Shown here: positions 47,487 through 56,795 of the stretch, piece by piece | Numbering within the stretch: the first letter of the stretch is position 1 | Layout: each line of letters starts with the position of its first letter | Assembly (NCBI RefSeq): GCF_002803605.1 | Contig: NZ_PHRG01000001.1 | Coordinates: forward strand, 248,001 to 312,000 | Length of the DNA stretch: 64,000 bases | Origin: Acinetobacter pseudolwoffii | GTDB taxonomy: Bacteria; Pseudomonadota; Gammaproteobacteria; Pseudomonadales; Moraxellaceae | Direction of reading: 5' to 3' | Translations under genes and position numbers: made by a program | Notes under the pieces: model-generated | Databases searched by the model: none | Told to the model about the DNA's origin: nothing | The model's input: the letters and a program-made list of their open reading frames with translations, nothing else

Positions 47487-48239
47487 ATGAATAAGAAAGG
47501 CTCATCAATTACCAGAGTTTTAGATATTATTGAGGCTATCTCAACCGCAAAGCATCCTCCCACACCTTTGGACCTTTCTATTGAGCTAGATATTCCAAAA
47601 CCAAGTATCCATCGTTTACTTCAAACTTTGGAGCAAGAAAAATTCATTAAATTAGATATTTACGGTGGTTATATTGTAGGTGATAGGACTTACAAGTTGC
47701 TAATGAGCGCTTGGGAGCAAGAACCTAAAAAAATAGAAAGACTAGCAATTCTGCAAAAACTATCAGATCAAACTAATGAAACTTGTGGAATTGCCATCCT
47801 TAATAATAATCAAATGCTTTATACAGATCGAGTACAAGCAAATTGGCCATTACAAGTGTACTTACCTATTGGATCTACCGTACCATTATGGTGTACATCT
47901 AGTGGAAAACTTTTTTTAAGTTTTCAACCGGAAAGTCGAAGAAAAAATATAATAGAACACCTTCCTATTACACAGCTTACTAAAAATACTATTACTGATC
48001 CTGTGATGCTTGAAGAAAATTTGAATCATATTTTCTTAAATAAACTTGGAACTGATAATGAAGAGTTTATTTCAGGAATGGTCGCATGCTCTGTTCCCAT
48101 CCACAAGGGAGATACAATCATTGCATGCTTATATGTCCATGCCCCAACGATACGAAAATCTCTTGATGATTTATTAAGTTTTGAATCGGTACTACGTCAG
48201 GCTGCGAACGATTTAAGTAAATTGATTAATATTGATTAA
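47487..48239 (+). CDS. IclR-family regulator
   Basis: A 250-residue regulator. The N-terminal winged helix-turn-helix is TRVLDIIEAIST ... PKPSIHRLLQTLEQ. The C-terminal ligand-binding domain has TNETCGIAILNNNQMLYTDR and a WCTSSGKLFLS block. It is convergent with the catabolic operon, whose promoter carries a palindrome that may be its operator. The effector is not known, presumably the carbon source or an intermediate. Confidence 0.92.
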   Translation: MNKKGSSITRVLDIIEAISTAKHPPTPLDLSIELDIPKPSIHRLLQTLEQEKFIKLDIYGGYIVGDRTYKLLMSAWEQEPKKIERLAILQKLSDQTNETCGIAILNNNQMLYTDRVQANWPLQVYLPIGSTVPLWCTSSGKLFLSFQPESRRKNIIEHLPITQLTKNTITDPVMLEENLNHIFLNKLGTDNEEFISGMVACSVPIHKGDTIIACLYVHAPTIRKSLDDLLSFESVLRQAANDLSKLINID

Positions 48240-48267
48240 AAAAGCAAGTCATGATGACTTGCTTTTT
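48239..48267. terminator. Bidirectional terminator
   Basis: Stem AAAAAGCAAGTCA / TGACTTGCTTTTT with loop TGA, shared by the convergent IclR and mmsA genes. Confidence 0.92.
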
Positions 48268-48283
48268 GTTCAGCATAAAAACA

Positions 48284-49780
48284 TTAGTTCAGCGTTGGCA
48301 TTGAGAATTGAGCACCCTCACGAACATTAGCGGTTGGCCAACGTTGTGTAATCGTTTTACGACGGGTGTAAAAACGTGCACCATCTGGACCATAAGCATT
48401 TAAATCACCAAATAATGAGCGCTTCCAGCCACCAAAACTATGATAAGCCACAGGGACTGGCAATGGGATATTAATTCCTACCATTCCGACCTTAATATTG
48501 TCACTGAAGTAACGAGCTGCTTCCCCATCACGTGTATAAATACAAGTACCATTGCCGTATTCATGATCATCAATCAGATTCATAGCTTCTTGCATGGTTT
48601 TTACACGTATAACCTGTAGTACAGGACCGAAAATTTCTTCTTTATAACTAGTCATTTCAGGAGTCACTTGATCGATTAGCGTGGCTCCCACATAGAATCC
48701 CTTTTCGTAACCAACTGGAGCTGCATCTCGACCATCAACAACAATCGTTGCACCTTGCTCTTCTGCACTGTTGATATAACCCACAACTTTAGCTTTATGC
48801 TGGGCTGTAATCACAGGACCGAAATCATTTTCTTTTTCTGAATATGCCCCATATTTTAACGATGCCATAGCTTCAGAGAGCTTAGAAATCATCAAATCAG
48901 CAACATCATCACCTACGGCAACAGCGACTGAAAGAGCCATACAACGCTCACCTGATGAACCAAAAGCAGCACCTAATAAAGAGCTTACTACATTATCAAT
49001 ATCAGCATCAGGCATAACAATCGCATGGTTTTTTGCACCGCCAAGTGCTTGGCATCTTTTCCCAGTAGCAGTTGCTGTCTTATAAATATATTCAGCTATC
49101 GGTGTCGAGCCAACGAAGCTTATAGCCTGTACTCGAGAATCTAAAAGTAAGGTATCAACAGCCTCTTTATCTCCATTTACAACATTTAGTACGCCATCAG
49201 GTAGACCAGCTTCTTTCAGTAATTGTGCAATATACAAAGTTGATGATGGATCACGCTCAGATGGTTTAAGAACAAAAGTATTTCCACAAACAATTGCCAT
49301 CGGGAACATCCAAAGTGGAACCATGACTGGGAAATTAAATGGAGTAATACCTGCAACGACACCTAAAGGCTGGAACTCACTCCATGAATCGATACTTGGA
49401 CCTACGTTTTTACTGAATTCACCTTTTAAAAATTCAGGGGCACTGCAAGCATACTCAACATTTTCAATACCACGCTGTAATTCACCGGCAGCATCATGCA
49501 CAATTTTTCCGTGTTCTTCGCCAATAAGTTTGCAAATTTTTTCAGCATTGTCCTCAAGAAGTTCTTTGAATTTAAACATGACGCGGGCGCGTTTAATGAC
49601 AGGAGTATTACGCCATTCAGGAAAAGCAGCTTCGGCAGCAGAAATAGCTTCTTCAACGGTTGCTTTACCGGCTAGCCCTACTTCTTTACTTTGTTCACCT
49701 GTTGATGGATTGTAAACAGGCTGCGTTCTTGTATGATTGGTATTCAATACGCCGTTAATAAAATGTCCGATCAATTCCAT
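48284..49780 (-). CDS. mmsA: CoA-acylating semialdehyde dehydrogenase, MmsA type
   Basis: A 498-residue aldehyde dehydrogenase of the methylmalonate-semialdehyde group (decarboxylating, CoA-dependent). The catalytic Cys lies in FGSSGERCMALSVAV and the NAD-binding motif is FVGSTPIAEYIY. The end block (YGPDGARFYTRRKTITQRW) is typical. Substrates are methylmalonate or malonate semialdehyde, giving propionyl- or acetyl-CoA. It is the last gene after a permease and an Fe-alcohol dehydrogenase. No valine-pathway genes (mmsB etc.) are near, so malonate semialdehyde may be the real substrate. Confidence 0.9.
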   Translation of the reverse strand: MELIGHFINGVLNTNHTRTQPVYNPSTGEQSKEVGLAGKATVEEAISAAEAAFPEWRNTPVIKRARVMFKFKELLEDNAEKICKLIGEEHGKIVHDAAGELQRGIENVEYACSAPEFLKGEFSKNVGPSIDSWSEFQPLGVVAGITPFNFPVMVPLWMFPMAIVCGNTFVLKPSERDPSSTLYIAQLLKEAGLPDGVLNVVNGDKEAVDTLLLDSRVQAISFVGSTPIAEYIYKTATATGKRCQALGGAKNHAIVMPDADIDNVVSSLLGAAFGSSGERCMALSVAVAVGDDVADLMISKLSEAMASLKYGAYSEKENDFGPVITAQHKAKVVGYINSAEEQGATIVVDGRDAAPVGYEKGFYVGATLIDQVTPEMTSYKEEIFGPVLQVIRVKTMQEAMNLIDDHEYGNGTCIYTRDGEAARYFSDNIKVGMVGINIPLPVPVAYHSFGGWKRSLFGDLNAYGPDGARFYTRRKTITQRWPTANVREGAQFSMPTLN

Positions 49781-49832
49781 GTGAATCTGTCCTCTTTATA
49801 TAAAAAATAATTAAAGCTAATTGAAAAATGCA

Positions 49833-50990
49833 TTACCACAATTGCTTATAGAGCGAAATCATTTCAGCAATTGTAGGAGTTATTGGGTTATTAGATGGAG
49901 AGCCAGATGCTATTGCCTGCTCAGCCATTGTTTGTACAACTTCATCAAAATATTTTCTATCCACCCCGAACTCAGCCAGAGTTGGAACTTTTAAATCTTT
50001 ATTAATTTCAGCCAATGCTTGTACTAGCTTTTGATTTGCGACTTCATGGGAATCATCAATATGTGCAACACCCATTGCTTTTGCACAGTCTGCATAACGT
50101 TCAGGTGCAGCTTGTATTGAAAACTCAGTAATCATAGGAAGTAACATTGCATTCGATAGGCCATGAGGTACATGGAAAAAAGCACCGATCGGTCGACTCA
50201 TCCCATGAACCAATGCAACAGAAGCATTTGAAAATGCAATGCCTGCAAATGTGGAACCAAGCATCATCTTTTCACGTGCAGATTCATTACCCGGCTCATG
50301 ATAAGCAATTTGTAAGTTAGGTCCGATTAGTTTCATCGCTGCAATTGCTTGGGCATCACTATATGGACTTGCTTTTTTACTAACATATGCTTCAATTGCA
50401 TGTGTTAGTGCATCAATCCCAGTATCTGCCGTAGTTCTAGCAGGTAAAGACATCGTTAACTCATAGTCGATAATTGCTGCAATGGGTAAGAATCCAAGCC
50501 CAGCACAAAGCATTTTTTCACTGGTCTTATCATCAGTAATGATTGTAAAACGAGTACATTCAGAACCTGTTCCCGCTGTAGTTGGGATTGCAATAATTGG
50601 CAGTCCGATCTCGTTGACCTGTCTGGGAAATTTATAATCTCTTATCTCTCCCCCAAACTTACTTAAAATACTGATAGCCTTAGCACTGTCGATAGGGCTT
50701 CCGCCACCTACAGCAATAATGGCATCATATTGGTGCGTTTTGACATGATTCACTCCAGCTTCAATTGAAGCTGAAGTCGGCTCAGGAATCGTTTCATCAA
50801 AATAGTCACTCTCGATGTTTTCTGCCTTAAGTAAATTTTGAATCTGATCAATATATCCCAGTGAAACCATCATTTTATCAGTGATGATTAATGGTCTTTT
50901 CGCTCCTAAGCTATTCAAAATCTCAGGAAGATGACTTCTAGCATTTTTCCCGACTTGCATAATTCGTGGAAGGTTAATTGAATGAGACAT
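49833..50990 (-). CDS. Iron-containing alcohol dehydrogenase
   Basis: A 385-residue group III dehydrogenase. NAD-binding is via VGGGSPIDSAKA and TTAGTGSECT. Metal ligands are the Asp/His residues of TGIDALTHAIEAY, LVHGMSRPIGAFFH and VPHGLSN. Such enzymes oxidise short alcohols and hydroxy acids (for example 4-hydroxybutyrate or 3-hydroxypropionate). It lies between a GntP-type permease and an MmsA-like enzyme, so oxidation of a hydroxy acid to a semialdehyde is likely. Confidence 0.9.
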   Translation of the reverse strand: MSHSINLPRIMQVGKNARSHLPEILNSLGAKRPLIITDKMMVSLGYIDQIQNLLKAENIESDYFDETIPEPTSASIEAGVNHVKTHQYDAIIAVGGGSPIDSAKAISILSKFGGEIRDYKFPRQVNEIGLPIIAIPTTAGTGSECTRFTIITDDKTSEKMLCAGLGFLPIAAIIDYELTMSLPARTTADTGIDALTHAIEAYVSKKASPYSDAQAIAAMKLIGPNLQIAYHEPGNESAREKMMLGSTFAGIAFSNASVALVHGMSRPIGAFFHVPHGLSNAMLLPMITEFSIQAAPERYADCAKAMGVAHIDDSHEVANQKLVQALAEINKDLKVPTLAEFGVDRKYFDEVVQTMAEQAIASGSPSNNPITPTIAEMISLYKQLW

Positions 50991-51027
50991 TTTAAATTCA
51001 CCATAAATTATTGAAGTAATTAACTTT

Positions 51028-52422
51028 CTAGAATGATCCGAACATAGTTCCGAGGGTAATTACCCCTGCTAAAGCAATGAGTGGAATTACAACAGCGACA
51101 ATAAACATGTCGTAATAAGATTGTTTATGCGTTAATCCACATAATGTGATAATGGTAATTACTGCACCATTATGGGGAAGCGAATCTAAGGCACCAGACG
51201 CCATAGAGGCTACTCTGTGCATAAGTTCTAATGAAATACCATTATCTATTGCTAAATTTTTATAGGTTTCCCCCATAGTATTTAAAGCAATACTTAAGCC
51301 GCCTGATGCTGAGCCTGTAATCCCAGCCAGTACATTAATAACAATAGCTTCAGAGATAAGAGGATTGTCTGGTGCAATACCAACTAAGAAATCACGTAGA
51401 ATAATGAAGCCAGCCAATGATGCTATAACTGAACCATAACCAACTTCTGATGCTGTATTAAAAATAGGTAAGAACGAAGATGAGACCCCTTGTTGTATTG
51501 AGTCTTTAATATTTACGATCGCTTTCCAATTTAAAATAATGATAGTTAAACATGCTAAGACCAGAGCACAAATAATTGCCCAAAGCCCTACAACTGAGTT
51601 TAATGAAACATTACCGAATTTATCAGTTGCTAAATATGCTGTATCGAGTGAAGGTAAGATTATTTTAGTAAGAACCAAGTTAGTAATTATTACTACTAAA
51701 ATGGGAGCAAAAGCAATGGTAAGGCTTGGACCCGAAGTGGTCAATGCACCGTCATTGCTATGGATTTCAACATGATTGCCATAACCTTCTTTTAGAGAAT
51801 CTGCTTTGGCAATACGCTTATTTAACCACCACATTCCTGTAATTATAATAAAGATAGAGGATAAAACTCCTAAGCCAGGTGCAGCGTATAAATCAGTATT
51901 AAAAAACGGCATTGGAATTGCATTTTGAATTGCAGGCGTTCCGGGTAATGCTGTCATTGTAAAAGTTAAAGCACCCAACATAATTGCAGCTGGAATTAAT
52001 CTTTTCGGAATTCCAAGTTTTTTGAATAGTGCTGATGCTATCGGGAAAACTGCAAAACCAACAACAAATAGTGATACACCACCATAAGTTAAAATTGCAC
52101 ATGAGAGCACAATCGAAAGCATAGCTCTTTTATGCCCTAATTTTTCGACGAAAAAATTGGCAATAGTTCGTGCAGAGCCAGAGTCATCCATTAGCTTCCC
52201 AAATATTGCACCTAGCAAAAAAAGTGGGAAATATTTAATTATGTACCCGCCTAAGCCGGTCATAAAAATTTGAGAATAAAATCCAAGTAATTCATTACTC
52301 AATCCACTCCAAGCAACAGCAAACAGTGCAAGCAGTGGAGCCAGAACAATTACGCTAAATCCTTTATATGCCAGATACATCAGCAGTATTAGGGACAAGA
52401 CTATTCCAATTAGTCCTACCAT
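51028..52422 (-). CDS. GntP-family permease
   Basis: A 464-residue inner-membrane permease of the gluconate:H+ symporter/hydroxybutyrate group, with about 12-14 hydrophobic segments. Typical blocks are FPLFLLGAIFGKLMDDSGSA near helix 3 and ALTFTMTALPGTPAIQNAIP. The end half has ITGSASGGLSIALNTMG. The family carries gluconate, hydroxy acids or similar. It is the first gene of the catabolic operon. Confidence 0.88.
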   Translation of the reverse strand: MVGLIGIVLSLILLMYLAYKGFSVIVLAPLLALFAVAWSGLSNELLGFYSQIFMTGLGGYIIKYFPLFLLGAIFGKLMDDSGSARTIANFFVEKLGHKRAMLSIVLSCAILTYGGVSLFVVGFAVFPIASALFKKLGIPKRLIPAAIMLGALTFTMTALPGTPAIQNAIPMPFFNTDLYAAPGLGVLSSIFIIITGMWWLNKRIAKADSLKEGYGNHVEIHSNDGALTTSGPSLTIAFAPILVVIITNLVLTKIILPSLDTAYLATDKFGNVSLNSVVGLWAIICALVLACLTIIILNWKAIVNIKDSIQQGVSSSFLPIFNTASEVGYGSVIASLAGFIILRDFLVGIAPDNPLISEAIVINVLAGITGSASGGLSIALNTMGETYKNLAIDNGISLELMHRVASMASGALDSLPHNGAVITIITLCGLTHKQSYYDMFIVAVVIPLIALAGVITLGTMFGSF

Positions 52423-52453
52423 TTTTTATACATCCCATTCTTATATTCTTCGT

Positions 52454-52478
52454 ATAATGATACGTTTCGTATCATTAT
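52454..52478. promoter_or_regulatory. Palindrome upstream of the permease operon, probable IclR operator
   Basis: Arms ATAATGATACG and CGTATCATTAT are perfectly complementary and separated by TTT. The centre is about 44 bases before the permease ATG. The nearby IclR-family protein is the only regulator in the cluster and such regulators bind palindromes of this size. Confidence 0.65.
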
Positions 52479-52731
52479 TAATGTATATAATTTAATCTAA
52501 ACCAAGTCAATATAAAATTTAAATTCTAGACCTTAGTTGTATAAATTAATGATTCTGAGAGTTCTTAAGAAGGATATTTGCATGCTCTACATATTAAAAT
52601 AATAATAATTTCATAAACTTATAAATTATTAATTAATTCATGACTTAACTAATTTTTTTAATATTCAAGATAGTTTTGGTTAAAAATCATTTGGCTTACT
52701 ACGATATTTTTAATCAATAAGTAGCTTATAG

Positions 52732-52845
52732 AAGACTCAACATTTTAGTCAGTTGGTTGCCAAGGCTGTTCTGGAAGGGTTTAAATCTTATCAAATTGTA
52801 TTAAATATGGGGCTTTGGAAATCGTCTAAATTTTTTTTAGATTGA
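52732..52845 (+). pseudogene. Fic gene 3' remnant
   Basis: The frame reads KTQHFSQLVAKAVLEGFKSY then QIVLN, matching the end of the intact Fic protein (KTEAFIQLVSDAVLEGFKPY, QVVLG). It then runs on to a stop at 52843. The upstream part of the gene is absent. The DNA is diverged, so this is a paralogue or an old copy rather than a recent duplication. It flanks the catabolic cluster on the side opposite the intact gene. Confidence 0.75.
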
Positions 52846-52930
52846 GATGGTGGCAGTTGAACTAGGTCAATTTCCCCCTGATATTCTTATAATAAATTTG
52901 TTACGTTTACCCAACCATTACCCAATTGCA
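52846..52930. other. Second attachment-like region
   Basis: GGTGGCAGTTGAACT (52850-52864 area) resembles the GGTGGCGTCAATTGAACT at 38460. Behind it at about 52911-52927 are two ACCCAA copies 10 bases apart, like those at 38529. The match is short and gapped. This could be the far end of an element that began at 38.45 kb. Confidence 0.3.
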
Positions 52931-52978
52931 GTACTTGCATATAGAAAAGTACAGACCTTAGTTAATCATGAACTAAAG

Positions 52979-53683
52979 CTAAAAATCAGTAAGTGGCTGA
53001 TCCTTTAACAGCGCTTTTCTTTGTTTCCAATCTGGCACATGCAAATCCATTAAAGCTTTAAACTCATCATTATGGGTACGAACTAATAAATGCACGAGCT
53101 CATGTACCACAATATATTCCAAACATTCATAAGGCTTTTTTGCTAATTCAAGATTAAATAAAGTCCGAGCCGCATCAGTATTACAACTCCCCCATTTTGT
53201 TTTCATTTTACGTATGCCATAAGCATTCATTTTAACTTGTAGTCTTTTTTGCCATTCAACTAACAATTCATCTAAAGCTATCTTTAGCTCGCTACGGTAA
53301 AACTCTTCAATGACTTTACGACGATTTTCTACGGTCGAGTTAGGGCTTACATAAAGATCCAACCAGTGACCATGCTTCTTAATGACATGCTTTCCATGAC
53401 GCTCTATTACATTCAGACGATAATGTTTACCCCATAAGTAGTGACTCTCACCACTCATCATTTCACGCTTAGATTGTCTTCTTTGCTCATTAAAATCTGC
53501 CTGTTGCTTTTTGATCCAAGTTAATCGCCCAATGATTGCCATTCGCACTGCTGTTTCAGACATACTTAAAGGTGCAGAAACACGTACATCCCCCAATGGA
53601 GGATGTACTGTGATATTTAGATTTTTTACATCTTTACGATGAATTTCTATATCAATAGAACCAATTTTCAGCGTTTCGCTCAA
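52979..53683 (-). CDS. YgjP-like metallopeptidase of the type I locus
   Basis: A 234-residue protein of the YgjP/DUF45 (SprT-like, M48-like) group. The zinc motif HELVHLLVRTH supplies two His and the Glu, and a His follows in RTHNDEF. A preceding GSCNTDAARTLFNLEL block is also typical. Such genes often accompany hsdR. The role is unknown, perhaps proteolytic control of the restriction enzyme. It overlaps the hsdR stop (ATGA). Confidence 0.88.
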   Translation of the reverse strand: MSETLKIGSIDIEIHRKDVKNLNITVHPPLGDVRVSAPLSMSETAVRMAIIGRLTWIKKQQADFNEQRRQSKREMMSGESHYLWGKHYRLNVIERHGKHVIKKHGHWLDLYVSPNSTVENRRKVIEEFYRSELKIALDELLVEWQKRLQVKMNAYGIRKMKTKWGSCNTDAARTLFNLELAKKPYECLEYIVVHELVHLLVRTHNDEFKALMDLHVPDWKQRKALLKDQPLTDF

Positions 53684-56600
53684 TGATATTCCTGATGTAG
53701 TTTAGCCAACTCTATGTATGCTATTAGAACATCTCTATCTCTAGTTTCCAAAGCATGACTTAGCTCCCTAAGTAAAATTCTTTCTTTTGCATGATCTCCG
53801 ACCCAGGCTGCCAACTTATTAGATTGAATGGCTTGATCAAGCTTGATGGTCAGCTCAATATCTTTGCCAAAGTTATCATACAGGGCTTGCTTACCTGCTG
53901 TATTAATCTCTTCTGGATAGTTAGTTCTACCCGTTGGTCGAGTGACTTTACTAGCAACATCGCGAATCTTTTCTAAATACTCTTTATATTCAATCGCTTT
54001 CTTTCGTCTTAATTCAATAATTTCGTCGAGCAGAACCGACATCTGATCATAGTAGGCCGGATTGACTGGATTTTCCTCTACGATTTTTTTTCTAACGTTG
54101 TTTTCAATTGCTTCCGCCATAGATTCTGGATTTCTACGAATACTCTCTGGTACCCCCTTAAACACCTCATCACCTCGAAGAACCAAATCAATTAAGCCGA
54201 ACTCTTCAAATTTAACAACTTCTTCACTACTTTCAGCTTCAATGTACATGTCAAGCAATTGACGCATTGCCGGCTCATATACTTTCATGTCGACAGCATC
54301 ACCACTATGAGCTTTGATTTCCTTACTTAGGTTTTCAAAGAACTTCACATCTTTCTCTATAGATTGAATTTCCTGCCCTGTATATCCAGCATCAGTCAGC
54401 TCGCTTGCGATATTGGCATAGCTACGTAAAAGCTTATTAATCGATCTATATAAACTTAAACGCAGTGCCTCTTTCTCTTTAATTTCTTCAGAGTTTAAAC
54501 CAGACTCTCCACAGAAATAATGCTGATAATTTTGACTCAGTCTTGGTGCAGGTACAGGCTCACAAAGTGCCTTGACCATCTCTAAAGCAGTATCTAAATC
54601 GAGTCTTGCAGCCTGAATACGATCTTTCAACAACCCATCAACATCTTCTTTGTCATAACCATCTAAAGCTTCCGATGTATAATCTTTAATAGTCTTGTCA
54701 ATTGAATTAAATAGATCTTTATAATCAACAATATAGCCATATTCCTTATCGTCAGAATCTAGACGATTGACACGACAAATCGCTTGAAACAAGTTATGGT
54801 CTGCCATCGTTTTATCAATATAGAGATAAGTTGCAGATGGTGCATCAAAGCCAGTTAATAATTTATCAACCACAATCAGCAGTCGCATTTGACCTGGTTC
54901 TTTAATAAATTTTTCTTTTACTTGTTTTTCAAACTCTTCAACCAAACCACCAACTTGATCTACTGGCTTTTCAAAATAATCAGCTAACATCTGACGGTAG
55001 ATATCATACTTAGCAAGTTTTTCAGTTGAACCTGCACCTGATTCCTCACCTTTGATACTGGCTGCCGTAGGTTGATAGCTTGTGACAATTGCAACTTTGC
55101 CTTTTAAATCAGTGTCATTAAATAATTTGTAGGCTGTACATGCTTGATAGACACTTGAACACACAAGCATCGCATTACCTCGACCATCCATTAGGCGTGG
55201 TCGAGTATCCATATCCATTAAAATATCAGCAACGATTTGCTCTTGTCTTGAACGACTTGAGAGCACTTTTTGCATAGTGCCCCACTTCTGTTTAAGAAGA
55301 GTTTTTCCTAAAGCAGAGAGTTTTCGAGTTTTGGCTTCGAACCATTCATCTACTTTTTTCGGTGATTTTACTCGCTGATCTATATCTCTTGCTTCATAGC
55401 GAATATCCAGGACAACACCATCCTCTACTGCTTCATTGAATTTATAGGTATGGATATAAGAACCAAAGACTTCAATAGATTTTTTCTTATCCTTTTTCAT
55501 CAATGGTGTACCTGTAAAACCAATAAACATGGCTTCAGGTAATATCTGCTTCATTGCTTCGTGGAGTTTGCCAGACTGTGTTCTGTGACACTCATCGACA
55601 AAAACAAAAAGATCACCCTTCGCTTTAAAATTATGAGGCAATGCTTTTTTCATTTCTTCAATAAATTCAGCCGATGACTCCCCATCACCTTCTTCATCTT
55701 CAACATGCCTGCCAAACTTATGTACTAATGAACAAATAAGTGACGGGTTAATTGTGTTGAGGGTATGAATCAGATCTGCGCCACTACGTGTCCGATAGAT
55801 CGTTTCTTCAACACCACTAAATACTTTCTCAATTTGCTCATCAAGTTCAGTACGGTCTGTGACAATGAGAACACGGCTATTAATAACGTTTTCTCGAATC
55901 CATTTGGCTAACCATACCATGGTGAGACTTTTGCCAGAACCTTGAGTATGCCAGATAATACCGCCTTCTCGTTGAGCAATACGTTGTTTTGCTGCTTCAA
56001 TACCAAAGAACTGATTATGGCGACAGGTCTTTTTAACACCTGAATCAAATACAATAAAATCATGAATTATCTGTAAAAACCGTTTTTTATTGCACATCAA
56101 ACTCAGATGTAAATCCAATTTGGGCGCATATGGATTCTCGACTTCCTCTTTCCATTCAAGATAATATTTTTCAGGCGTTTCGATTGTGCCATAACGTAGA
56201 CCTTGGGAATCACTCCCCGCCATGACCAATTGCATGGTAGTAAAGAAATCACGAATGAATTTCTTATCTTGATTGTCTAGATTTTGTCGAATGCCCTCGG
56301 TTAACCCTACTGTAGAGCGTTTAAGCTCAATCACACCTAAAGCAATGCCATTAACGTATAACACGACATCGGGACGTTTTTTATATTCGCCCTGTACAGA
56401 CACTTCTTCAGCAATAGCAAAATCATTTTCTTCTGGGTTTTGCCAATCAATCAGCCATACCGTCTGTTTCTGCTCACCTTGCCCTTCTTTGTCTTTAACA
56501 CCGTAGCGCAATAATTCATAAACATCTTTATTAGCATAGTAGAGCTTTCTACCTTCACCCAATGCTGAGGCTATATCTAATTGGCGAAATGCTTTTTGAA

Positions 56601-56772
56601 TAAGCACATCACTGATACCACGTTTTTTCAGCCATGCTTTTAAATCTTGCTCACGAATATTTTTATTATTTAGGTCATGTAAGTTTCCTAAATAACGATA
56701 ACCCAAATCATTTTTAAATAATTGAACGACACGGTCTTGTGTGACTCGCTCACGCTGTCCGACTTCACTCAT
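53680..56772 (-). CDS. hsdR: Type I restriction endonuclease subunit R
   Basis: A 1030-residue motor and nuclease. The N-terminal nuclease has RPDVVLYVNGIALGVIELK (PD-ExK type). The helicase part has GSGKSLTMVWLAKW (Walker A), FVDECHRTQSG (DECH box) and FTGTPLM (motif III). Later helicase motifs include LLTGFDAPSATYLYIDK and QAICRVNR. It cuts DNA that lacks the methylation of HsdM-HsdS. It is complete and follows the DUF262 gene closely. Confidence 0.95.
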   Translation of the reverse strand: MSEVGQRERVTQDRVVQLFKNDLGYRYLGNLHDLNNKNIREQDLKAWLKKRGISDVLIQKAFRQLDIASALGEGRKLYYANKDVYELLRYGVKDKEGQGEQKQTVWLIDWQNPEENDFAIAEEVSVQGEYKKRPDVVLYVNGIALGVIELKRSTVGLTEGIRQNLDNQDKKFIRDFFTTMQLVMAGSDSQGLRYGTIETPEKYYLEWKEEVENPYAPKLDLHLSLMCNKKRFLQIIHDFIVFDSGVKKTCRHNQFFGIEAAKQRIAQREGGIIWHTQGSGKSLTMVWLAKWIRENVINSRVLIVTDRTELDEQIEKVFSGVEETIYRTRSGADLIHTLNTINPSLICSLVHKFGRHVEDEEGDGESSAEFIEEMKKALPHNFKAKGDLFVFVDECHRTQSGKLHEAMKQILPEAMFIGFTGTPLMKKDKKKSIEVFGSYIHTYKFNEAVEDGVVLDIRYEARDIDQRVKSPKKVDEWFEAKTRKLSALGKTLLKQKWGTMQKVLSSRSRQEQIVADILMDMDTRPRLMDGRGNAMLVCSSVYQACTAYKLFNDTDLKGKVAIVTSYQPTAASIKGEESGAGSTEKLAKYDIYRQMLADYFEKPVDQVGGLVEEFEKQVKEKFIKEPGQMRLLIVVDKLLTGFDAPSATYLYIDKTMADHNLFQAICRVNRLDSDDKEYGYIVDYKDLFNSIDKTIKDYTSEALDGYDKEDVDGLLKDRIQAARLDLDTALEMVKALCEPVPAPRLSQNYQHYFCGESGLNSEEIKEKEALRLSLYRSINKLLRSYANIASELTDAGYTGQEIQSIEKDVKFFENLSKEIKAHSGDAVDMKVYEPAMRQLLDMYIEAESSEEVVKFEEFGLIDLVLRGDEVFKGVPESIRRNPESMAEAIENNVRKKIVEENPVNPAYYDQMSVLLDEIIELRRKKAIEYKEYLEKIRDVASKVTRPTGRTNYPEEINTAGKQALYDNFGKDIELTIKLDQAIQSNKLAAWVGDHAKERILLRELSHALETRDRDVLIAYIELAKLHQEYH

Positions 56773-56795
56773 TCCTTTACCCTAATCTTTAATAC

